Source of the DNA: Methanoculleus sp.
Lineage (GTDB): Archaea; Halobacteriota; Methanomicrobia; Methanomicrobiales; Methanoculleaceae
Assembly (NCBI GenBank): GCA_023230425.1
Contig: JALNXI010000057.1
Span: 1-10,501 of the forward strand
Direction: 5' to 3'
DNA: 10,501 nt
Part shown: piece by piece, positions 6,218 through 10,501 of the stretch
Layout: each line of letters starts with the position of its first letter
Position numbering within the stretch: the first letter of the stretch is position 1
Notes under the pieces: generated by a model
The model's database searches: none
What the model was told of the DNA's origin: nothing
What the model saw: only the letters and a program-made list of their open reading frames with translations
Made by a program: the position numbers and the translations under genes

Positions 6218-7069
6218 TTACGAGGGCGGCTCCGCCTTCTCCCACCAGATCTTCACCCGGGTCGAATACCCGGGCACGATGACGGTATCCCCGTCGGTCC
6301 TCGCATACCGTTCCAGGTACTGCCTGAGCACCTCCTTCTGCTCCTCCGTCCCGGCAAAGCACCTCGGCGCGAAGTGGTCGACTGCCTCGTCAAGGTCTGC
6401 AAACCGGTTGATGTGCCGGAAGGGGAATGTCTCGATGTCAGGGTAGATGCCCATCGAGTACAGTACGTTGTAGATAATGTCGCATTTGGGGGAGGGGACA
6501 AACGACGAGCCGTGGAGGAGAGGCCAGAGTTCCCGCGACATCGCGTCCCACGACGTCTCTCCGGCAAACCAGTAGATGTATACGTACCGGGAGGACGCCT
6601 CTTCCAGCTTCCTGACGGCATCCCCGATATCGGGGACGTCCAGGGAGTAGGACGCAAAGACGATATCGTACGGCGGACTGAGGTCGTCCGCCACGCTGAC
6701 GTCCTCCCACCGTTTCGGCACCACATCGATGTTGCCGATCCGCTCCGCGTCAACATTCTCATTGAGCACCGACCGCATCCCCTCCGAAGGTTCGACCGCC
6801 GTAACGTGGCCGACCCGCCCGGCAATGGGGATGGCGAGGGTTCCCGGCCCCGCCCCGACGTCGAGCACCCGTGACGAGGGGGTTAAGGGCAGGTCCCGAA
6901 GGGTCTTTTCGATCCGCTCCCCGTTGTTCTCCTGCGCCATCCTATAGAATCTGCGTGCTGCTTCTTTCGCGTCCCAGAAACTCGCGTCTGTTGAGTTTCG
7001 GTTCGTCTCGTGGTGCCGTCTCCGCTCTTCTCTCCATACGCTGTTCCAGTCAATCGAGTGGGTTTCCAT
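6218..7069 (-). CDS. Class I SAM-dependent methyltransferase, methanogen type
   Basis: A 283-residue soluble protein starting METHSIDWNSVWREE; an opening with IDWN and a tryptophan-rich helix is seen in a methanogen group of methyltransferases of unknown substrate. Motif I VLDVGAGPG lies at residues 68-76, the acidic strand end AVEPSEGM at 91-98, and PPYDIVFASYSLDVP at 132-146 covers motif IV. The C-terminal half (about 160-283, with YVYIYWFAGETSWD and a long helical part) is probably the substrate cap. The frame stays open upstream into the flavin reductase gene, but the ATG at 7069 is right: it has GGAGGATATGC before it and gives the family-like start. It lies 68 bases after the flavin reductase stop and is followed by the Cys-rich small gene, suggesting a three-gene operon. 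Confidence 0.86.
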   Translation of the reverse strand: METHSIDWNSVWREERRRHHETNRNSTDASFWDAKEAARRFYRMAQENNGERIEKTLRDLPLTPSSRVLDVGAGPGTLAIPIAGRVGHVTAVEPSEGMRSVLNENVDAERIGNIDVVPKRWEDVSVADDLSPPYDIVFASYSLDVPDIGDAVRKLEEASSRYVYIYWFAGETSWDAMSRELWPLLHGSSFVPSPKCDIIYNVLYSMGIYPDIETFPFRHINRFADLDEAVDHFAPRCFAGTEEQKEVLRQYLERYARTDGDTVIVPGYSTRVKIWWEKAEPPS

Positions 7070-7070
7070 G

Positions 7071-7082
7071 CATATCCTCCTG
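7071..7082 (-). promoter_or_regulatory. Ribosome binding site that fixes the methyltransferase start
   Basis: On the minus strand AGGAGGATATGC directly precedes the ATG at 7069. It rejects the much longer upstream extension of the same frame, which would overlap the flavin reductase gene. Confidence 0.7.
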
Positions 7083-7137
7083 CTAAGCCGGTGTTCGTCA
7101 TCCGTCTCTCTTCGCTCCATCCGCCCGCGGGGGACGA

Positions 7138-7719
7138 TCAGGACCTCCGGATGAACATCTCGGAGTACAGCGCAAACCGTCCTGCATCGACGGGGTAGGT
7201 GAACCGGATCCCATCGTTGCCGCAGACCATGCAGAGAGGCCGGGCGGCGCCGAAGTCCATATCGCCCTCGGCAGTGACATACCGGTCGTTCACCTCGAGA
7301 CGGACGACACTGCCGACGACGAGCGCATACTTCTCCCTCGTGATCTCCTCGACGAGCCGGCACTCCATCCACGCGACCGACCCCTCAATGCCGGGCGGCG
7401 CAACGGTGGTCGAGGGCCGGGGAGTGAGCCGGGCCTCCTCAAACTCGTCGACCTCGGGCGGGTAGTTCCGGGCGCAGATCATCACTTCCTCGACCATCGT
7501 GGCTGGCGGCACGTTGACGACGAACTCACCGGTCTCCCTGATGTTGTCGAGGGTGTCGCGCCGCAGCCAGGAGGCAAGGACGATCTCGTCGAGAGGCCGG
7601 AGGATAGGCGTGATGTTCCCCCAAGGTGCGGCATTCCGGATCCCGGTCTTCGAGATCGTGGAGATGAGCACCACGGGGAGCGGAAGGACGTTTTCCCGTT
7701 TGTGCGGCGATAGTTGCAT
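7138..7719 (-). CDS. Flavin reductase-like (FMN-binding split barrel) protein
   Basis: A 193-residue protein of the flavin reductase domain family, which binds FMN in a split barrel and can serve as NAD(P)H:flavin oxidoreductase or flavoprotein electron carrier. PLPVVLISTISKTGIRNAAP (13-32), WGNITPI (33-39) and RRDTLDNIRETGEFVVNVP (53-71) are the family's N-terminal phosphate-binding and core strands. EKYALVVGSVVRLEV (129-143) is the usual late strand. Methanogens use related proteins as redox carriers or oxygen-defence flavoproteins. C82, C120, C163 and C166 are present, the last pair as CMVC. The ATG at 7719 has no Shine-Dalgarno site and follows an AT-rich block, so the mRNA may be leaderless. 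It heads a probable operon with the methyltransferase and the 44-residue protein. Substrate and partner unknown. Confidence 0.85.
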   Translation of the reverse strand: MQLSPHKRENVLPLPVVLISTISKTGIRNAAPWGNITPILRPLDEIVLASWLRRDTLDNIRETGEFVVNVPPATMVEEVMICARNYPPEVDEFEEARLTPRPSTTVAPPGIEGSVAWMECRLVEEITREKYALVVGSVVRLEVNDRYVTAEGDMDFGAARPLCMVCGNDGIRFTYPVDAGRFALYSEMFIRRS

Positions 7720-7732
7720 GAGTGTTACTATT

Positions 7733-7767
7733 TTTTACTTTGTTATTACTTTTCTCATTTTACTTTG
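7733..7767. repeat. Repeated TTTTACTTTG elements in the flavin reductase promoter
   Basis: TTTTACTTTG occurs at 7733-7742 and again at 7758-7767, with a related TTATTACTTT at 7743-7752 between them. On the minus strand this is the promoter region just before the ATG at 7719, with a TATA-like GTAATAAC near 7742-7749. The tract may be a multi-copy regulator site or simply low-complexity promoter DNA. Confidence 0.4.
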
Positions 7768-7839
7768 AACTTTTTTCATCGTCGCTCCCCCCTCATAGCC
7801 GGAGAGCCGGCAGGTGCGAGAATGTCTCGCGGCCATGCG

Positions 7840-7871
7840 CTACTAATATTGAGTTATATCATATTTAGTAG
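7840..7871. promoter_or_regulatory. 32-base imperfect palindrome, candidate operator
   Basis: CTACTAA (7840-7846) and TTAGTAG (7865-7871) are perfect inverted arms. Inner TGA (7850-7852) and TCA (7859-7861) also pair, giving 11 complementary positions of 16. It overlaps the box shared with 2153-2168 and lies upstream of the TATA block at 7890. A dimeric repressor or activator site is inferred. Confidence 0.45.
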
Positions 7872-7889
7872 AATTTTAAGACAACAATC

Positions 7890-7900
7890 CAATTATTTAT
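7890..7900 (+). promoter_or_regulatory. TATA block of the Gate-domain gene
   Basis: CAATTATTTAT is the strongest TATA-like block before 7973 and matches the CAATTATT of the FmdE promoter at 2178-2185. It would start transcription near 7922, leaving a leader of about 50 bases that ends in GGGGGAGCC before the ATG. Confidence 0.45.
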
Positions 7901-7972
7901 TAGATCATAGACACAGGTTCTTCATATCGCAGGGGTGCAGCGGTCCCGGAGACACCGTTACCCGGGGGAGCC

Positions 7973-8929
7973 ATGTACGACAGTATCATTCAGACGGTGA
8001 CGCTCGCTGCCGGCCTGCTCGGCGAGGTCGTCCCGATGATGGTCGTCGGGGTCTTCCTCGCTGAGGTGCTCGTCGCCCTGAAGGTTGCCGGGCGGATTGC
8101 GTCTCTCTCCCGCCCGCTCACCTCGTTCGCACGCCTGCGGGAGGAGTGCGGCACGAGTTTCCTCATGGCCTTCGTCTCTCCTCCGGCCGCGAACGCGATG
8201 CTGATGGACTATCACGCAAAAGAGATCATCGGCCGGAAGGAGATGATCATCGCGGCCACCATGAACTCGTTTCCGACGGTCGTCATGCACTGGCGCTACC
8301 TCCTCCCGGTCTACGTCCCGCTTCTCGGCATCCCCGGCCTCATATACTTCGGCCTGCTGATGCTCGTCGGCCTGCTAAAGACCGCGGTCGTCATGGTCAT
8401 CGGCCGGGCCGTCCTCGACCCCTCCTCATGCACGCCGGTCGTTTCGGCGGAGGGGCCGGCCGTCACGCTCCGGGAAGCACTGCGAACGGCGTGCACCTCC
8501 TCGAAAAAGACCCTCACGCGCCTGCTCTCGATCACTGTTCCCACCATCGTCGTCGTCGCGTTCCTCATCAACGCCGGCGTCTTCGACCGGCTTGCCGGGG
8601 TGATGCAGGGCGCGGGAGCGGTCTTCCCCGTGCCGCCGGAGGGTTTCGCCATCATCGCGGCCCAGTTCGGCAGTTTTGTCGCGGGCGCGAGCGTCGCGTC
8701 CGCCCTGCTCGCCGCGGGGGATATGACCTGGCAGCAGATCGTCCTCACCCTGCTCGTCGGCAACGTCCTCACCAGCGTGACGCGGAGTATCCGCTGGCTC
8801 GGCTCTTCTTACGTCGCGATCTTCGGGATGCGGACCGGGACCGAGATCATGCTCGTCTCGACGATGCTCCGGAACGGCATCATGGTGTTGCTGGTCGCCG
8901 TGCTGGCGTACGGGTTTGGGTGGGGGTGA
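7973..8929 (+). CDS. Gate-domain (nucleoside recognition) membrane protein
   Basis: A 318-residue polytopic membrane protein. Hydrophobic spans include about 10-38, 63-78, 90-104, 118-145, 185-202, 222-248, 255-270 and 290-315. Two related regions, GTSFLMAFVSPPAANAMLM (60-78) and FGSFVAGASVASALLAAG (232-249), mark an internal duplication of the Gate type (PF07670), the fold seen in CNT nucleoside transporters, SpmA/SpmB and the FeoB channel. Archaeal proteins of this length are usually annotated as nucleoside recognition domain proteins and their substrate is unknown. It stands alone as a single-gene unit, but its promoter shares a 14/16 box with the FmdE-ABC cassette, which hints at ion or cofactor transport under the same control. 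GGGGGAG precedes the ATG closely. Confidence 0.85.
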   Translation: MYDSIIQTVTLAAGLLGEVVPMMVVGVFLAEVLVALKVAGRIASLSRPLTSFARLREECGTSFLMAFVSPPAANAMLMDYHAKEIIGRKEMIIAATMNSFPTVVMHWRYLLPVYVPLLGIPGLIYFGLLMLVGLLKTAVVMVIGRAVLDPSSCTPVVSAEGPAVTLREALRTACTSSKKTLTRLLSITVPTIVVVAFLINAGVFDRLAGVMQGAGAVFPVPPEGFAIIAAQFGSFVAGASVASALLAAGDMTWQQIVLTLLVGNVLTSVTRSIRWLGSSYVAIFGMRTGTEIMLVSTMLRNGIMVLLVAVLAYGFGWG

Positions 8930-8974
8930 GGGAACTTTGTCCCGTGCGGAGCTGCGGCCTGATGACCCCACGGC

Positions 8975-9394
8975 TCATCCGTCCTGCACCTCTCGCACCG
9001 CCCGTATCTCCGGTATCTCCATCCCGCCGAGCAGTTCGACGATCGCCTGCACGTACGGCTCCTGCCGGGTGCAGCTTGGCGATGCGCGGGGATCGCTCCG
9101 CTGCCCCCGCCGGCCCATCCCCGCGTGACCGGTGGCGATGTAGTGCAGGAAATCCTCTTTCGGGAGGCCCCACCGGCAGTTGACCTGCAGCCGGACAAAA
9201 TCCGGGTTTTTCGAGTTCGGGAAGAGCACTGCACGCGTCCCGGGGAGTGGGACCGGATCCCCACTGTTTGTTTCTGCAAGACCGAGGACCCGCCGCCACA
9301 GCCGGTCACAGGCGACCTCCGGGCACACCCTGCAGTAGCGGTTCGACGGCGGCGTGCCGTCGCCTATGTAGTGACGGCAGAAGTGCGGGTCCAT
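8975..9394 (-). CDS. Cys-rich hypothetical protein, 139 residues
   Basis: I do not recognise the family. The N-terminus has C6-R-H8, C21-xx-C24 and C29 (MDPHFCRHYIGDG, then YCRVCPEVACDRLWRRV), a set able to bind a metal or cluster. The middle (AVLFPNSKNPDFVRLQVNCR and WGLPKEDFLHYIATGHAG, 55-92) is protein-like with good codon use. A basic stretch (RRGQRSDPRASPSCTRQEP) leads to a short helical tail (YVQAIVELLGGMEIPEIRAV). The ATG at 9394 has no ribosome site but is preceded by a TATA-like GGTTAAAT (9421-9428) at the distance expected for a leaderless transcript. It converges with the Gate-domain gene, 45 bases apart. Longer frames on the plus strand across this region give Arg/Pro-rich shadow sequences, so I prefer this strand. 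Confidence 0.65.
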   Translation of the reverse strand: MDPHFCRHYIGDGTPPSNRYCRVCPEVACDRLWRRVLGLAETNSGDPVPLPGTRAVLFPNSKNPDFVRLQVNCRWGLPKEDFLHYIATGHAGMGRRGQRSDPRASPSCTRQEPYVQAIVELLGGMEIPEIRAVREVQDG

Positions 9395-9420
9395 GGGTTA
9401 ATTACGTTTCCACACGCTCG

Positions 9421-9428
9421 CATTTAAC
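9421..9428 (-). promoter_or_regulatory. TATA box of the 139-residue protein gene
   Basis: On the minus strand GGTTAAAT is centred about 30 bases before the ATG at 9394, placing the transcript start within a few bases of the start codon. No Shine-Dalgarno sequence is present, which agrees with leaderless translation. Confidence 0.45.
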
Positions 9429-9524
9429 CTGTAGGGGTGAAGGGGCCGGAGCGAACAGTCCTCTGCCATCCTGATCTCCTGGTAGATGCCGATCCGGTGC
9501 CCAGTCTCCAGCAGATAGGTTCCG

Positions 9525-9998
9525 TTACAACCCCAGATCGGACAACCCGGGGTGATCGTCGGGACGTCGCCCCAGCGGCCAGTGGTATTTCCGTTCTCCT
9601 TCGTTAATCGGGAGATCGTTGATGCTGGCATGGCGAATGCGCATCAGGCCGTTCTCGTCGAACTCCCAGTTTTCGTTCCCGTACGAGCGGAACCAGTTCC
9701 CTGCGTCGTCGTGCCATTCATATGCGAATCGTACAGCGATACGTGCTTCATGAAACGCCCAGACTTCTTTTATCAGGCGATAATCAAACTCTTTCGCCCA
9801 CTTACGCTGCAGGAACTCGACAATCGCCTCGCGGCCGGTTATGAACTCCGCTCTATTACGCCAGACGCTGTCCGGGCTGTACGCCAGCGACACCTTCACG
9901 GGATCCCGGCTGTTCCATCCATCCTCGGCCATACGGACTTTCTGCACCGCTGTTTCATACGTGAACGGCGGTAACGGGGGGCGATTCTGCTCGGTCAT
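9525..9998 (-). CDS. DUF1348 / NTF2-like protein
   Basis: A 157-residue cone-shaped NTF2/SnoaL-like fold protein of the DUF1348 family, whose function is not established. Conservation with the bacterial family is very strong across the whole length: AEDGWNSRDP, SVWRNRAEFITGREAI, RKWAKEFDYRLIKEVWAF, RIAVRFAYEWHDDAGNWFRS, YGNENWEFDENGLMRIRHAS and the terminal HWPLGRRPDDHPGLSDLGL. The ATG at 9998 is chosen because the family starts just before its PPLPPFT segment and because a TATA-like ATATGTTTAT lies at 10024-10033. The frame stays open to 10175, but that extension is not family-like. Base composition is lower in GC than the neighbours (28 GC of 60 at 9721-9780), which suggests transfer from bacteria. 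No operon partner is evident; the next gene on this strand lies 130 bases on with its own promoter. Confidence 0.9.
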   Translation of the reverse strand: MTEQNRPPLPPFTYETAVQKVRMAEDGWNSRDPVKVSLAYSPDSVWRNRAEFITGREAIVEFLQRKWAKEFDYRLIKEVWAFHEARIAVRFAYEWHDDAGNWFRSYGNENWEFDENGLMRIRHASINDLPINEGERKYHWPLGRRPDDHPGLSDLGL

Positions 9999-10023
9999 GC
10001 GGGTATCCATCCCCGGCGTGCTG

Positions 10024-10033
10024 ATAAACATAT
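10024..10033 (-). promoter_or_regulatory. TATA-like element before the DUF1348 gene
   Basis: On the minus strand ATATGTTTAT lies 26-35 bases before the ATG at 9998. Transcription would start near 10002, which supports the downstream ATG and excludes the upstream in-frame ATG codons. Confidence 0.4.
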
Positions 10034-10176
10034 GGTCGACCGCGATCGATCTGCATGAATCCGGGCAGACCGCCGGGAAGGGTATACCCTGGCCTGCAGT
10101 GCGCACGCCCCTCCCTGCCTGTCCCGCTCCGGCAGCCCCATCGGAGCCCGGTCCCAACGCCGTCCGGGGCCGCACC

Positions 10177-10188
10177 CCGAAATTATAC
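10177..10188 (+). promoter_or_regulatory. BRE/TATA-like element with no annotated gene
   Basis: CCGAAA followed by TTATAC (10177-10188) has archaeal promoter form in otherwise GC-rich DNA. Transcription would start near 10211. Only a 15-codon ORF or a noncoding RNA follows before the convergent tRNA gene. Confidence 0.35.
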
Positions 10189-10227
10189 CGGCGGTGTGAG
10201 GAGACGATCGAGCGGAGAGAACTCGAT

Positions 10228-10275
10228 ATGTTCGACGAAAAGATAGCGTTCGGACTCTATGACGACGGATGCTGA
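10228..10275 (+). CDS. Possible 15-residue micro-ORF or gene remnant
   Basis: The ORF MFDEKIAFGLYDDGC ends in TGATGA and is preceded by GGAGAG 8 bases upstream and a TATA-like element at 10181-10188. The peptide resembles nothing I know. It may be a leader peptide, the start of a decayed gene, or chance. Confidence 0.2.
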   Translation: MFDEKIAFGLYDDGC

Positions 10276-10384
10276 TGAGCGCGACGACCCATCATTTGCC
10301 GGATCCCGTATGGGAGATCGCAGGGATGATGCGGGCCGGCAGAACGGAACCTGCGGTCACGGATTGCGGCTACAGAACTGAAAC

Positions 10385-10398
10385 TCAAAATCGAAAAA
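10385..10398 (-). terminator. T-rich terminator of tRNA-Arg
   Basis: On the minus strand the bases just after the tRNA 3' end read TTTTTCGATTTTGA, two T-runs of the kind that end archaeal tRNA transcription. Confidence 0.6.
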
Positions 10399-10470
10399 CG
10401 CCCCGGCCGGGATTCGAACCCGGGTCGAAAGCTCCGGAGGCTTTCAGGATATCCACTACCCTACCGAGAC
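10399..10470 (-). tRNA. tRNA-Arg, anticodon CCG
   Basis: A 72-base tRNA that folds fully by eye. The acceptor is GTCTCGG paired with CCGGGGC (two G-U pairs), with G73 and no encoded CCA. U8-A9 are followed by a D-arm with G10-U25, G11-C24, G12-C23, a U13-U22 mismatch and the loop A14 G15 U16 G18 G19 A20 U20a A21. The anticodon stem AAAGC/GCTTT encloses loop CTCCGGA, giving anticodon CCG (10435-10437 read on the minus strand) after U33, which decodes CGG. The variable loop is CGAC with G15-C48 possible. The T-arm is CCGGG-TTCGAAT-CCCGG. No intron is needed. It reads CGG, a codon used often in this window. Confidence 0.92.
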
Positions 10471-10493
10471 TGCCATATGATGTTGTCGTGTAT

Positions 10494-10501
10494 GGTATAA
10501 A
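10494..10501 (-). promoter_or_regulatory. TATA box of tRNA-Arg
   Basis: On the minus strand TTTATACC is centred about 27 bases before the first base of the tRNA (10470), the standard archaeal spacing. The BRE would lie beyond the window edge. Confidence 0.65.

Larger units (their letters stand above)
7770..7972. other. Divergent intergenic region before the Gate-domain gene
   Basis: No gene is seen. Besides the operator-like palindrome and TATA block listed separately, it holds a 6-base hairpin GCGAGA-ATG-TCTCGC (7816-7830) of unknown role. The leader of the downstream gene would run about 50 bases from the predicted start site near 7922. Confidence 0.4.
10034..10398. other. Noncoding stretch between DUF1348 and tRNA-Arg
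   Basis: No full gene is seen. The upstream extension of the DUF1348 frame reads Gly/Arg/Pro-rich and is not convincing. A plus-strand BRE/TATA-like element lies at 10177-10188, followed by a 15-codon ORF at 10228-10275. The right edge carries the T-run that ends the tRNA transcript. Confidence 0.4.

Noticed and set aside
6206..6874. A 222-codon plus-strand open frame
   Set aside because: It is antisense to the methyltransferase with charged low-complexity content and no motif.
7070..7372. A 101-codon upstream extension of the methyltransferase frame
   Set aside because: It overlaps the flavin reductase gene, is Arg-rich, and the ATG at 7069 has a clear ribosome site.
8930..8943. A possible hairpin GGGA/TCCC after the Gate-domain gene
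   Set aside because: Only four pairs and no T-run; too weak to call a terminator.
8146..9183. A 345-codon plus-strand open frame
   Set aside because: It overlaps the Gate-domain gene in another frame and is rich in Arg/His/Pro; it is a shadow of the membrane gene and of the minus-strand Cys-rich gene.
10008..10175. The N-terminal extension of the DUF1348 frame
   Set aside because: The family starts near the ATG at 9998, the extension is Gly/Ala/Arg-rich, and a TATA-like element lies inside it.

Overview
The window looks like chromosomal DNA of a methanogenic archaeon of the Methanomicrobiales type, possibly Methanoculleus-like; the genus is a guess. The grounds are a GC-rich coding background cut by AT-rich intergenic TATA/BRE-like promoters, several genes whose predicted transcript starts at or a few bases from the start codon, an FmdE-domain protein, a methanogen-type SAM methyltransferase, and a tRNA gene that does not encode CCA. 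No insertion sequence, CRISPR array or rRNA is visible.

Left part (1-2150): a repeat-rich noncoding stretch, then a broken Fic-family gene on the minus strand (N-terminus lost, one internal frameshift, catalytic motif intact), then an intact class I methyltransferase, also minus.

Centre (2150-5860): a plus-strand cassette of an FmdE-domain protein, a metal-type ABC ATPase, its ABC-3 permease, a solute-binding protein with an unusual ligand set, an unannotated 34-residue ORF and a TrmO/TsaA-type tRNA methyltransferase. The first genes are packed tightly. The binding protein seems to have its own extra leaderless promoter. The small ORF ends inside the start codon of trmO.

Right-centre (6038-7719): a minus-strand operon of a flavin reductase-like protein, a class I methyltransferase and a hidden 44-residue four-cysteine protein. 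Opposite it, across a 253-base divergent region, is a plus-strand Gate-domain (nucleoside recognition) membrane protein. The promoters of the FmdE cassette and of the Gate protein share a 16-base box matching at 14 positions, which suggests common control of two membrane systems.

Right end (8975-10501): a Cys-rich protein of unknown function, a DUF1348/NTF2-like gene of bacterial appearance and lower GC, a noncoding stretch with a lone plus-strand promoter-like element, and a tRNA-Arg(CCG) gene with a well-placed TATA box. All assignments rest on reading motifs and translations by eye; no database search was run.
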